NCBI RefSeq assembly: GCF_001907195.1
Contig: NZ_LVWA01000012.1
Coordinates: 62,001 to 126,000 of the forward strand
DNA: 64,000 nt
Direction of reading: 5' to 3'
Origin: Pontibacter flavimaris
GTDB taxonomy: Bacteria > Bacteroidota > Bacteroidia > Cytophagales > Hymenobacteraceae
A program made the translations under genes and the position numbers. The notes beneath the pieces were generated by a model that was not told the DNA's origin, made no database searches, and saw nothing but the letters and a program-made list of their open reading frames with translations. The number at the start of each line of letters is the position of its first letter. The first letter of the stretch is position 1. This document shows positions 18,608 to 27,163 of this stretch, in pieces.

Positions 18608-18666
18608 GCAAGTATAAAAGTAATAGGGCCGGCATACGTTGCCGGCCCTATTACTTTTATACTTGC
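18608..18666. terminator. Bidirectional terminator, 26-bp perfect stem
   Basis: Perfect 26-bp inverted repeats at 18608-18633 and 18641-18666 flank a 7-nt loop, between the convergent NHL protein and EcsC genes. The outer ends of the arms carry AAGTATA and TATACTT. Confidence 0.88.
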
Positions 18667-18668
18667 CT

Positions 18669-19403
18669 TTAGGCCTGCAGCAGCCCCTGCTCCTTCAAGC
18701 GCAGGCGATAAGCGTTGATGGCCGTCTCTCCAAGCTTTGTAATGAGGCGGTAGTTTACCACCGCACCGATCGGCGCGCCGATGATGGGAATCAGCTGGGC
18801 CATCTTAGCCAGGTCGATGTAGTCGCGGTACTCCTGCTGCAGGCTGCGCCAGTCAAAGGCATTGATGTCCTCGGGCAGCAGCAGTTTCTGCGATTCCCAG
18901 TCGGCCAGGTGCAGGTATACATTGCGGCGATGCTCCTGTGAGCTAAAAGCCAACTCGAAGATGTGCAGCAGGTATACCCGTTCACGGTAGTCCTTTATAT
19001 CATACCCATACAGGGCGGCAATGTCATAGAGCAGCTTGAGCTTAAGGCCCAGCAACAACGGGAAATCCACCAGTCCGAGCAGAATACCACCTGCCCCCGT
19101 CACACCGCCCTCAGCCGCTGCCGCCTGTTGGTAGTATTTTATCTGCCCCCGCACCTGCCCCTCCCGCACTTCCAGCGGCACCTGCTCCAAGGGCTTCTGT
19201 GAAATGTACCCGGCACCAAACAGCACCCCCTGGATCATCTGTTTCATCGCCGAGGTAATGGCCTTGTGCACCTTCTCCGGTATAAAGCTGTTGAGCTTGA
19301 CCTGCGCCCTGCGGGCAAGCGCGTTAAACATACCTGGGTCGCGCAGCATCTCGTGCTGCCACCGCCGCAGTTCATATAGGGCCTGAGCTTCGTAGGGAGA
19401 CAT
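18669..19403 (-). CDS. EcsC family protein
   Basis: A 244-residue protein of the EcsC family, named after the third gene of the Bacillus ecs ABC-transporter locus, but here without a transporter next to it. Recognisable segments are the N-terminal YELRRWQHEM helix, a glycine-rich hydrophobic stretch (EGGVTGAGGILLGLVDFP, about residues 98-115) and a C-terminal hydrophobic region with IPIIGAPIGAVVNY. These hydrophobic segments suggest membrane association. Function is unknown. An 8-bp-period repeat tract lies directly upstream of the start codon. Confidence 0.88.
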   Translation of the reverse strand: MSPYEAQALYELRRWQHEMLRDPGMFNALARRAQVKLNSFIPEKVHKAITSAMKQMIQGVLFGAGYISQKPLEQVPLEVREGQVRGQIKYYQQAAAAEGGVTGAGGILLGLVDFPLLLGLKLKLLYDIAALYGYDIKDYRERVYLLHIFELAFSSQEHRRNVYLHLADWESQKLLLPEDINAFDWRSLQQEYRDYIDLAKMAQLIPIIGAPIGAVVNYRLITKLGETAINAYRLRLKEQGLLQA

Positions 19404-19437
19404 GGGAAGTTAGAGAGTTTGGGAGTTAGAGAGTGTT
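19404..19437. repeat. 8-bp-period tract (GAGTTAGA-like)
   Basis: About four degenerate copies of an 8-bp unit similar to GAGTTAGA start next to the ecsC start codon. They resemble the tracts at 4745-4857 and 39920-39964. Confidence 0.65.
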
Positions 19438-19457
19438 ATGCTTGTACTGGTATTAAA

Positions 19458-19489
19458 GTATAAAAGCCGGCAAATGCCGGCTTTTATAC
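19458..19489 (-). terminator. mlaEFD operon terminator
   Basis: A 15-bp inverted repeat (GTATAAAAGCCGGCA and its complement) immediately follows the mlaD stop. The outer part carries the AGTATA core of the overrepresented word on one side. Confidence 0.75.
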
Positions 19490-19492
19490 GTG

Positions 19493-20542
19493 TTATTTCT
19501 CTTCTTTAACCGGCTGTTGCACCGGTTGCTGTTGCTCTTGTTCCGGTTGCTTCTCCTGGGCCTCCTCGGCGGCTTCCCGCTGCTCTTTATCCTTCTTCCG
19601 GAAATAGCCTCTGAGCAGGAAGTTACTCTGCAAGGCCTCCATATTCGCGTCCAGCTTCTCGCTGCTGGTCTCCAGGTTTTGCATGGTGCGCTGCAGCTGG
19701 CCCGCAAAGTCAGGGTCGTTCAGCAGCACGCCCACGGCATTGTTCTCGTTGTTAAACTTGCTGCTGGCCTGCTCCAGGTTCTGCGCCATCTGCGTGGCCG
19801 ACTGCGTGGCCTTTTCCAGCTCCGCCATCGAGCTCTCCAGGCTGCTAAAAACGGTGGTGTCCGTCAGCAGGTTATCCGCCAGGCTACCCTTTGTGTTCAG
19901 CTTGCTGGTAAAGCGGCTCAGGTCGCGGGAGGCGCGCGCCGCGTTCTGGGATGTGGTTTCCAGGCTGGCCACCATGCTCTTAAAGTCTTTTGCCAACGTG
20001 GAGTCGTTGAGCAGCGTGCCAACGGTTCCCTCGCCCCGCACCAGTTTATCGCTTATCACACTGAAATTGCTGGTAATGTTTGACAGGTTCTTGTTGTTCT
20101 CCTGCAGCGTTTTCATGATGTCGTCGGTGTTCAGGTTCGCCTCGGATGCCAGCACATCGCCGTCCTGCACCTGCCCTGTGGCCGGTGTGCCGCCAAAGAT
20201 CTCTATGATCTTGTTGCCGATGAGGCTTTCGGAGCTGATGCGTGCCTTTGAGTTTTGGCGAATGTACTGCTGCGCCGACTGCTCCAGGTTCATCAGCACC
20301 TGCACCTGCGACTCGCCATGCAGCCTGATATCCTTTACCGTGCCGATCTTGACGCCCGAGAACCAGACGTTGTTGCCCACCTTCAGGCCCTCCACATCAC
20401 TAAAAACAGTACTCACCGTAATACTCTCGATAAATTTCTTCTGCTGGCCACCCAGGGTCAGAATACCTATCACAAAAATAACGATGGCTATCAGGACAAA
20501 GATCCCGACCATAATGGAACGCTTATTTTCTGCCGAATTCAT
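19493..20542 (-). CDS. mlaD: MlaD-like MCE substrate-binding protein
   Basis: A 349-residue MCE-domain protein of a phospholipid/lipid ABC transport system that maintains outer-membrane asymmetry. An N-terminal membrane anchor (residues about 9-31, IMVGIFVLIAIVIFVIGILT) is followed by the MCE domain (about 40-120, with FSDVEGLKVGNNVWFSGVKIG). Then comes a long helical, coiled-coil region (130-310) and a Gln/Glu/Pro-rich tail. It is longer than E. coli MlaD (183 residues), which is normal for Bacteroidota. It follows mlaF with a 3-bp gap in the order mlaE-mlaF-mlaD. Confidence 0.93.
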   Translation of the reverse strand: MNSAENKRSIMVGIFVLIAIVIFVIGILTLGGQQKKFIESITVSTVFSDVEGLKVGNNVWFSGVKIGTVKDIRLHGESQVQVLMNLEQSAQQYIRQNSKARISSESLIGNKIIEIFGGTPATGQVQDGDVLASEANLNTDDIMKTLQENNKNLSNITSNFSVISDKLVRGEGTVGTLLNDSTLAKDFKSMVASLETTSQNAARASRDLSRFTSKLNTKGSLADNLLTDTTVFSSLESSMAELEKATQSATQMAQNLEQASSKFNNENNAVGVLLNDPDFAGQLQRTMQNLETSSEKLDANMEALQSNFLLRGYFRKKDKEQREAAEEAQEKQPEQEQQQPVQQPVKEEK

Positions 20543-20545
20543 ACG

Positions 20546-21319
20546 TTAGTATACAAAGTTGTAATCGTAAAACATCTTAACCCGCTCATCATCCGTGTTA
20601 AACACCTCCTCGAATGTACCCTGTCGCTGGAACTGTCCTTCCAGCAGCATCACCATGCGGTCGCCTACGGAGCGGGCACAGGTCAGGTCGTGGGTAATGA
20701 TGATGGCCGAGGTATTGAACCGCTCCTGCACGTCGTTGATCAGCGCGTTGATCTCGATGCAGGTAATGGGGTCCAGGCCGGCCGTTGGCTCGTCGTAAAG
20801 CATTATTTCCGGCTTAAGTATAAGTGTGCGCGCAATGCCGATGCGCTTGCGCTGTCCGCCGGAAAGCTCTGATGGCATCTGGTTGATGGCCTGCAACAGT
20901 CCCACGCCGTCCAGTATAAAGTGTATCCGCCTGTCGCGCTCGCCCTTGCTCATATCTTTTGCATGGCGGATGAGCGGAAACTCCAGGTTCTCATACACCG
21001 TCATACTGTCGTACAGGGCACTGTTCTGGAACGAGAAGCCAACCTTGAGGCGCAACTGGTCCAGCTGTTTGGGCTTCAGTTTGTTCACTTCCTGGCCCAA
21101 AACCCTCACCATCCCCTCGTCTGGGTCGAGGAGCCCAGAAATGATCTTGATCAGCACTGACTTACCGGTGCCCGAGCGCCCCAGCACCACCAGGTTCTCG
21201 CCCTGGTACAGGTTCAGGTCCACGCCCTTCAGCACCTCAAAGTCATCGAAAGCCTTTTTCAGCCCCTTGATCTCGATTACTTTGTTCTCGTAATTTATGT
21301 TTGGATTGATCTTCTTCAT
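20546..21319 (-). CDS. mlaF: Mla-type ABC transporter ATPase
   Basis: A 257-residue ABC ATPase that powers the MCE lipid transporter. Walker A is GRSGTGKS, the signature is LSGGQRKRIGIAR, and Walker B is ILKPEIMLYDEPTAGLDP; the H-loop His lies in IIITHDL. The Walker A, signature and Walker B features all match MlaF. It lies between mlaE (9-bp gap upstream) and mlaD, so the three are clearly co-transcribed. The ATG gives MKKINPNINYE. Confidence 0.95.
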   Translation of the reverse strand: MKKINPNINYENKVIEIKGLKKAFDDFEVLKGVDLNLYQGENLVVLGRSGTGKSVLIKIISGLLDPDEGMVRVLGQEVNKLKPKQLDQLRLKVGFSFQNSALYDSMTVYENLEFPLIRHAKDMSKGERDRRIHFILDGVGLLQAINQMPSELSGGQRKRIGIARTLILKPEIMLYDEPTAGLDPITCIEINALINDVQERFNTSAIIITHDLTCARSVGDRMVMLLEGQFQRQGTFEEVFNTDDERVKMFYDYNFVY

Positions 21320-21328
21320 ACTTCCTGC

Positions 21329-22144
21329 TTACATAGCCCTGAACAGGTTGATGATCTGCAGGGACAACAGTTCTTCGATAAAAACCAGGAACATAGCCGT
21401 TACCACCGACGAGTTAGCCGCCTTGCCCACTCCCTCCGTTCCCTTGGAAGAGTAGTACCCTTTGTAGCAGCCCACCATGCCTATCGTGAACCCGAAGATG
21501 AACGTTTTAATAATGGAGGAGAAGATATCCAGGAAGGTGATAGCCTCGAACACCTGTGTCATATAGGTGGTAAAGCTGGTCAGCTCGTTCTGGTTTACGT
21601 TGAGGTAGGCCCCCATCAGGGATACAAAAACAGTGTAGATCATCAGGGCCGGCACCATGAGCGTGGTAGCCAGCACGCGCGTGACCACCAGGAAGTTAAA
21701 CGGGTTAGTGGCCGACACCTCCATGGCATCGATCTGCTCGGTTACGCGCATCGACCCAAGCTCTGCCCCAATGGCTGAGCCCACCCGGCCGGCGGCAATA
21801 ATGGCGGTAACCAGGGGCGCCAGCGCCCGCACAATGGCGATGGATACCAGTGAGGGCAGCCACGAGGTGGCCCCGAACTCCGACAGCGAGGGCCGCGACT
21901 GGTTGGTAAACACGATGCCGATGATGAAGCCTGTGAGCGAGATGAGCGGTAGCGACCTTACCCCCACCTCATAACACTGCCGCACCACTTCCTTCAACTC
22001 GTAAGGCGGCACAAAGACTTCTTTAAAAAAGCGGACATGGAAAGCATAGACCTTGTAAAGCTCCAGGAAGATCCGGTCTACCCTGCGCGACACAAAATAC
22101 CTCCGCTTTCTTTCCGTATCTACCTTATTATCTTTTAATCCCAT
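21329..22144 (-). CDS. mlaE: Mla-type ABC transporter permease
   Basis: A 271-residue inner-membrane permease of the MlaE family with about five transmembrane helices. It has the conserved segments LPLISLTGFIIGIV, VGSAIGAELGSMRVTEQIDA and the MEVSATNPFNFLV stretch characteristic of the family. It is the first gene of the leftward mlaEFD transcript. Together these genes would move phospholipids between the inner membrane and periplasmic or outer-membrane partners. mlaB and mlaC homologues are not present, as is common in Bacteroidota. Confidence 0.95.
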   Translation of the reverse strand: MGLKDNKVDTERKRRYFVSRRVDRIFLELYKVYAFHVRFFKEVFVPPYELKEVVRQCYEVGVRSLPLISLTGFIIGIVFTNQSRPSLSEFGATSWLPSLVSIAIVRALAPLVTAIIAAGRVGSAIGAELGSMRVTEQIDAMEVSATNPFNFLVVTRVLATTLMVPALMIYTVFVSLMGAYLNVNQNELTSFTTYMTQVFEAITFLDIFSSIIKTFIFGFTIGMVGCYKGYYSSKGTEGVGKAANSSVVTAMFLVFIEELLSLQIINLFRAM

Positions 22145-22458
22145 TAAAAGTTCTGATTCAGAATGAGACGTGAATGAACCACGTGTGTATAACGAGTAGC
22201 GAAATTAAGTATTTTTCATGTAGACTGGGACGAATAATTCATTTTCCTTCCGTTATAGCTATACCTATACGCCATTTACATCAAACTGTGTTTACCCTGG
22301 GCCTGTTTAAAATTTATGATACGACCGGAGCATGGCCCGGGACAGTCTCTCTTTGTACAAGGGGTGGATGACTGCTTCTAAAATCCCAATACCGCGTGCC
22401 GCAAAACAGCCTGCACCCTCGAAGCCCCGTACATGTAGGGAAACAAAAAAACCACCGC
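22145..22458. other. 314-bp divergent intergenic region, mlaE / DUF4126
   Basis: No gene is seen. The region must contain the mlaEFD promoter and the promoter of the DUF4126 gene. An AT-rich stretch occurs at about 22195-22325. No clear TAnnTTTG box was identified with confidence. Confidence 0.5.
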
Positions 22459-22929
22459 ATGAAAACAGAACTATATAAAGCACTGGCCATGGGTGCCCTG
22501 GCGGGCATGAGGAGCCTGGCAGCCCCGGCGCTACTGAGCAGCGCTCTGCAGGAAAATCCTCAGGGCGGGTTGTCCGGCACCCCGCTTGCGTTCCTGCAAA
22601 ATAAGTATGTAGCTTACGCGCTAACCGGGCTGGCCGCCACAGAGCTGCTAGGCGATAAATTACCCGTGGCGCCCGACCGTATCATTTTACCTTCCCTGCT
22701 GATGCGGGCGGGTTCCGGGGCGGTGGTGGGAGCAGCGATTTTTGCAGGCAGCTACAAAAGTATGACCAAAGGGGCGCTCGCTGGTGCGTCCGCTGCCGTG
22801 GCAGCCACTTATGCCAGCTTCTACCTGCGCAAGTTCCTGAGTGACAAGACTGAAATCGCAGACCCTGTACTAGGCATGTTGGAGGATACGCTGGTGCTGG
22901 GCGCTGGCCTGAAAGCCGCAAAGGCGTGA
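22459..22929 (+). CDS. DUF4126 family membrane protein
   Basis: A 156-residue protein with the DUF4126 signature (ALAGMRSLAAPALLSS near the N terminus and the C-terminal LGMLEDTLVLGAG). Several Ala/Gly-rich hydrophobic segments suggest three or four transmembrane helices. Function is unknown. The ATG giving MKTELYKALAMGA is preferred over an upstream GTG that would add a 21-residue basic extension. It is probably monocistronic; the next gene on the same strand starts 178 bp later. Confidence 0.85.
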   Translation: MKTELYKALAMGALAGMRSLAAPALLSSALQENPQGGLSGTPLAFLQNKYVAYALTGLAATELLGDKLPVAPDRIILPSLLMRAGSGAVVGAAIFAGSYKSMTKGALAGASAAVAATYASFYLRKFLSDKTEIADPVLGMLEDTLVLGAGLKAAKA

Positions 22930-23107
22930 GTCCTACATGATACGTTGCTGGAGCGACGCAGCAGTATGGCCCTGCCGCAGCTACTGGCCCGTAATAAAAA
23001 TGCGCAACAGCTCACCAAGTTAGGCGCTAACAGCGTAAAAGTGCAGCAGCCGCCTTGACAAGCGGCCGTGAATTGGCTATACTTAACGAGATAATCAATA
23101 TAAAACT

Positions 23108-24274
23108 ATGCCCAAGATTCTGATCATCGACGACGAGAGGGCCATCCGAAGCACCCTGAAGGAGATCCTGGAGTTCGAGAACTATAACGTGGATGAAGCC
23201 GAGGACGGCGAGCGAGGCCTGCAGCTGCTCGGCAAATCCAGGTATGACGTGGTGCTCTGCGACATTAAAATGCCTGGCATGGATGGCATCGAGGTGTTGG
23301 AGAAAGCAATGGAAATCACACCCGATACACCATTCATCATGATATCCGCCCACGGCACCATCGATACCGCCGTGGAAGCCACCAAAAAAGGCGCTTACGA
23401 TTTCCTGCAGAAGCCACCGGACCTGAACCGCCTGCTCGTAACGGTGCGCAACGCCCTGGATAAATCGAACCTGGTGACGGAGACGAAGATCCTGAAAAAG
23501 AAGATCTCCAAGACCTACGAGATGGTAGGCACCTCCCCTGCCCTGAGCCGCGTGAAGCAAGCCATTGAGAAAGTGGCCCCGACTGATGCCCGCGTGCTGA
23601 TCACCGGCCCGAACGGGTCGGGTAAGGAGCTGGTGGCCCGCGCCCTGCATGAGCACAGCAACCGCTCCGGCGGCCCGCTGGTGGAGGTGAACTGCGCCGC
23701 CATCCCAAGCGAGTTGATCGAGAGTGAGCTGTTCGGCCACGAGAAAGGCTCGTTCACCTCAGCAGTGAAGCAGCGCATCGGCAAGTTTGAGCAGGCCGAC
23801 GGCGGCACCCTGTTCCTGGATGAGGTGGGCGACATGAGCCTGTCGGCGCAGGCGAAGGTACTGCGCGCGCTGCAGGAGCACAAGATTACGCGTGTGGGCG
23901 GCGACAAGGACATACAGGTGGATGTGCGCGTGGTAGCGGCCACGAACAAGAACCTGCTGGAGGAGATAGAGCATAGGAACTTCCGCGAGGACCTCTACCA
24001 CCGCCTAGGCGTTATACTTATTCATGTGCCGCCGCTGAACGAACGCCGGGAGGACATTCCGGACCTGGTGCAGAAGTTCCTGAACGACATTGCCAACGAC
24101 TACGGCAACAAGCCCAAAGACATCACACCCGAGGCGCTGGAGTACCTACAGGGGCTGGACTGGCGCGGCAACGTGCGCGAACTGCGCAACGTGGTGGAGC
24201 GCCTCGTGATCATGAGCGGCCCGGAGATTACGGCCGAGGACGCCAGGGCCTATGCCAGGCCTGTGGTTGCGTAG
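23108..24274 (+). CDS. NtrC-type response regulator without Fis domain
   Basis: A 388-residue protein with a receiver domain (1-120; phosphoacceptor Asp52 in LCDIKMPG) and a sigma-54-activator AAA+ domain (about 138-370; Walker A GPNGSGKE at 167-174, Walker B GGTLFLDE). Two standard features are missing. The sigma-54 contact loop reads GSFTSA (214-219) instead of GAFTGA, and the protein stops just after the AAA+ lid (ITAEDARAYARPVVA) with no Fis helix-turn-helix. It may regulate transcription without direct DNA contact, or may not act on sigma-54 at all. No histidine kinase gene is adjacent. A good hairpin terminator follows. Confidence 0.9.
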   Translation: MPKILIIDDERAIRSTLKEILEFENYNVDEAEDGERGLQLLGKSRYDVVLCDIKMPGMDGIEVLEKAMEITPDTPFIMISAHGTIDTAVEATKKGAYDFLQKPPDLNRLLVTVRNALDKSNLVTETKILKKKISKTYEMVGTSPALSRVKQAIEKVAPTDARVLITGPNGSGKELVARALHEHSNRSGGPLVEVNCAAIPSELIESELFGHEKGSFTSAVKQRIGKFEQADGGTLFLDEVGDMSLSAQAKVLRALQEHKITRVGGDKDIQVDVRVVAATNKNLLEEIEHRNFREDLYHRLGVILIHVPPLNERREDIPDLVQKFLNDIANDYGNKPKDITPEALEYLQGLDWRGNVRELRNVVERLVIMSGPEITAEDARAYARPVVA

Positions 24275-24305
24275 CGCAAAACAAAGAGAATGAAAAGCTG
24301 AAGAG

Positions 24306-24336
24306 GCCCCGGTATAATCTTACCGGGGCTTTTTTA
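24306..24336 (+). terminator. Terminator of the NtrC-type regulator gene
   Basis: A 9-bp stem GCCCCGGTA / TACCGGGGC with a 6-nt loop is followed by a run of seven T. Confidence 0.88.
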
Positions 24337-24508
24337 TACTTACTACTTTCCCTGTTCTTCCTAACACTCTTGAGGCGGGAGCCAAAAAGAGCCAGCGCTG
24401 CTGCGGGGTATCTTGATTAGGAATTTTAGCAAAAGGCAATTTGGTGAAGGAGATAAAGCATAAAACCACTTATACCTATACTTATACTTGCGGCATCGCG
24501 AAAGCTGC

Positions 24509-24528
24509 GGACAGGTTGCAACCTGTCC
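24509..24528. repeat. Perfect 20-bp palindrome, module of repeat C
   Basis: This is the counterpart of 10135-10154. The central CGCG is replaced by TGCA while both arms remain complementary. Confidence 0.8.
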
Positions 24529-24916
24529 CTACGAAGCATGAACCCGCTCCTCCAGGGAGCGGGTTTTCACCCCACCCCAGCCCTCCCCTAAAAACAGGGG
24601 AGGGAGCTCTGCAGTATCGAATCTAACCACCCCTACCCCTCCTTATCCAAGGAGGGGAATCTGTTACTGCTAGGTCTAAAGTATGAGTCTCATAGTCAAA
24701 GTATAAACACCCCTATTGACCTAAGGTCGCAAGTTTCGAACTCTCGTTCTCACTTGTCCTCCAGGGGACAGTCTATACTTGTTGCATGGCAAAAGCAGCA
24801 GCTATCGAATCTGTTCCCAGTCCTTGGGTTGAGCGCCTTGTGAGATCCGGTGCCACGTTAGTGGCAGCGCCCTGGCGCAGGAGGGAACACAGCGCGATGC
24901 CAAAGGACGAGCCCTC

Positions 24917-25110
24917 TCGGGCTTGAGAGCACCAAAGTATAAATGCAACTGTAGGTTTGTGGGAACTAGAGGATCAGCGGAAGCTAGCAAGGATGCTTGT
25001 GTCAAAAGTAGGAAGCAGCGGCCAGGGAAGTATAAATCAGCAAGTATAACACAAGCATAAAGTATAACTTCCCAAGCCTATCGAGTCACAGCCCTGACGC
25101 CATGACACGA
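24917..25110 (+). repeat. Dispersed intergenic repeat, copy C core
   Basis: It aligns with 1-246 and 10399-10622, starting TCGGGCTTGAGAGCACC, but is more degraded in its second half, with deletions and extra AAGTATA words. Homology with copy B extends upstream to about 24500. Confidence 0.7.
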
Positions 25111-25147
25111 TAAAAGTATAAAGACCTGCATCGTCAATCCTCTTCAA

Positions 25148-26062
25148 CTACTTCCGTTTCAGCATACAGCATTGCTTATACTTTTTGCCGCTGCCACAGG
25201 GGCAGGCTTCATTGCGGCCCAAGCGCTTGCCGTAGGGGTTTAGCAGCTCCCTGAAATTCAGCCGGAAGCGACGCCTGGGGTTCTGGGCGAATACCTCGGT
25301 GAGCAGCTCGTATAGTTTTGGATGATTTTCGGCCAGTTGCTCGGGCTTCTCAAAAAAGTACTCGGTCACTACGGCGAAGAACTCGGCCTCGCTGGTGGCG
25401 CCGTAGCTGTCAATCTCTGATTTGCCCTGCCGGATCTTCTGAATCTTGCGGTACATCAGCTCCTGCCACGGCTGCACCAGTTCTGCCGGCATGTAAGCGG
25501 CGGGCGTTCCGTCTATCTCCCCGTCGGCCTGGTCCAGCATATGGGCGAACTCGTGTATGCCCACGTTCTTGCGGTCGGCCATGTCATTAAAGCCCTGTTC
25601 CAGGGCAGGCTTGGAGAGCGTAACGTAGTGGTCGTTCTGAAACGGGTTCACGCGCCCGAGCACCTCGCTCACAGCCTCGCTTTTCTCGTCTTTATACTTT
25701 TTTATACTTCCCGGAAACACCAGCACCTCACCCAGGTTACGGTACTCCCAATCGCGAAAGCCGAAGATGGGTATGATGGCGCTGGAAGCAACGAGCACCT
25801 TAGTCAGGTCATCAATCGCCACATCAATGCCCGTGATGCGCTTTTCGGACAGGAACAGTTACACCAATTTCTCGAAGCGCTGCCTTTCCTCCTCGGTTTT
25901 CAAAGTATGATAAAAGCCTACACGGTCCTGCAGGATCTTGCGCCACGCCACCGGAAAATCCGAAACTAGCACCTGCCTGCGGCGGCGCTTTTGCCGGGTG
26001 GCCCAGCGGTAAAACACAAAGCCAATGGCGGCTACAAAAAGTATAAAGGCAAGGTATCCCAT
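25148..26062 (-). pseudogene. mtfA: mtfA-like M90 peptidase gene broken by an in-frame stop
   Basis: Read through, this is one frame of about 304 codons interrupted by a TAA at 25859-25861. The first 67 codons give a membrane anchor (about residues 3-20) and the start of the peptidase domain, ending RQRFEKLV. After the stop the same frame continues LFLSEKRITGID and then the zinc-peptidase core with the HEFAH motif (HExxH) and a C-terminal SEC-C zinc motif (CPCGSGKKYKQCC). The family (MtfA, Mlc titration factor, peptidase M90) normally has Gln or another residue where the stop lies. A single C-to-T change (CAA to TAA) explains it. Real inactivation, readthrough, internal GTG start at 25822, or a sequencing error are all possible. 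Confidence 0.82.
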
Positions 26063-26095
26063 AGGTTCGTTAACGCAGTTTATACATTGCGGATG

Positions 26096-27094
26096 CTAGC
26101 TTACCAGCAGGTTACAACCCCGGATGTCTGAGTTATCGAAACGGCCCAGCACCTCGAAGCTGCCGTCCGGGTGCAGGCGGCCGATGTCCTTGGTCTCGAT
26201 AAAGGCACAGGAATCCACGTTAGCAAGGTCGATGACGTTGATACCGCCGCTGCTACGGGCGCTGTTGCTCATGTCGAAAGGGTCGTTTAGGTCGCGGAGC
26301 AGGATGCGCATGGTATAGCCGGGCCGGAAAATGCCTTCCCCCTGGGAGTATCCCTGCGAGAGGAGCTCCGTCATGCCGTACTCGGAGTGAATGGCCGGTA
26401 CGCCGAGCCCCTGCTTCAGCTGCGCGTGCAGCTCCTCGCGGATCATCTCCCGGCGGCGCCCTTTCATGCCGCCGGTCTCCATCACGGTTACGCCGGCAAA
26501 GTCCTCCTGCCCCCGTAGCTCCTCGCCTAAATCCAGCAGCGCGTAAGACACCCCGATCAGCAACACTTTCTTGCCCCGGCCCCTGGCCTGCCGCAGCGCC
26601 TGGAGCAGCTGGCCGTGGTTGCGCAGGTAAAAGCCTTCCTCCTGCTGGCCGGTTCGCTTCACAAAATGAGCCACCATGGCTACCAGCGACGAGCCGCCCT
26701 GCTCCAGGTAAGAGGGCAAGAGCGCCAGCACCACGTACTCCTGCAGCGGTCCGTAGAAATGCTCGAAAATACGCTCCGACACCTGGTGGTACAGGCTGAG
26801 GCTGGAAACGAGGTGGCGGCTGCGTGCTTGCCTGGTGGTGCCGCTGCTGTAGAAAATGACCTCAGGCTTAAATTCACCGGTTACCACCTGCTGCTCTTTA
26901 AAGAACTCGATCGGCAGAAAGGGAATTTGCTCCAGCACCTTTACCTCCGCTGGGTTCACGTGCAGGTTTTGCAGGTAATTTTTGTAGATGGGGTTGTGCT
27001 GCGCCTGGAAACGGAACAGCGCCAAAGCCGTAGAATCAAAGTCGAAAGGCTCCTGCTGACACAGTAGGCTGGCGTGCTGGGTTTTAAAATCCAT
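26096..27094 (-). CDS. LuxE-like acyl-protein synthetase / adenylate-forming ligase
   Basis: A 332-residue member of the LuxE family (acyl-protein synthetase), related to the adenylate-forming enzymes. Visible motifs are FYSSGTTRQARSRH (the Ser/Thr/Gly ATP loop), the MTELLSQGYSQG block, and the C-terminal GRLHPDGSFEVLGRFDNSDIRGCN that matches the hinge/AMP-binding end of the family. LuxE activates fatty acids for bioluminescence, but lux genes are absent here, so a different acyl substrate is expected. ATG (MDFKTQHASLL) is chosen over an upstream TTG. It is divergent from the lipoprotein gene at 27164. Confidence 0.85.
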   Translation of the reverse strand: MDFKTQHASLLCQQEPFDFDSTALALFRFQAQHNPIYKNYLQNLHVNPAEVKVLEQIPFLPIEFFKEQQVVTGEFKPEVIFYSSGTTRQARSRHLVSSLSLYHQVSERIFEHFYGPLQEYVVLALLPSYLEQGGSSLVAMVAHFVKRTGQQEEGFYLRNHGQLLQALRQARGRGKKVLLIGVSYALLDLGEELRGQEDFAGVTVMETGGMKGRRREMIREELHAQLKQGLGVPAIHSEYGMTELLSQGYSQGEGIFRPGYTMRILLRDLNDPFDMSNSARSSGGINVIDLANVDSCAFIETKDIGRLHPDGSFEVLGRFDNSDIRGCNLLVS

Positions 27095-27163
27095 TGAATA
27101 CAACAATTGCTATATTTCCTGCGTTTGATTTAGTAAATTTAGCTTCATTTTCTGATACTCCAC

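Larger units (their letters stand above)
24275..25147. other. 873-bp repeat-rich intergenic region
   Basis: No gene is supported. After the terminator this region carries repeat modules in the same order as 10.0-10.6 kb: palindrome (24509-24528), a CCCGCTCC/GGAGCGGG hairpin (24541-24565), the CCCTCCCC/GGGGAGGG hairpin (about 24580-24605), an extra CCCCTCCTT/AAGGAGGGG palindrome (about 24635-24660), the CCCAGTCCTTGGG module (about 24818) and the repeat core. Many AAGTATA words are interspersed. Confidence 0.75.
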
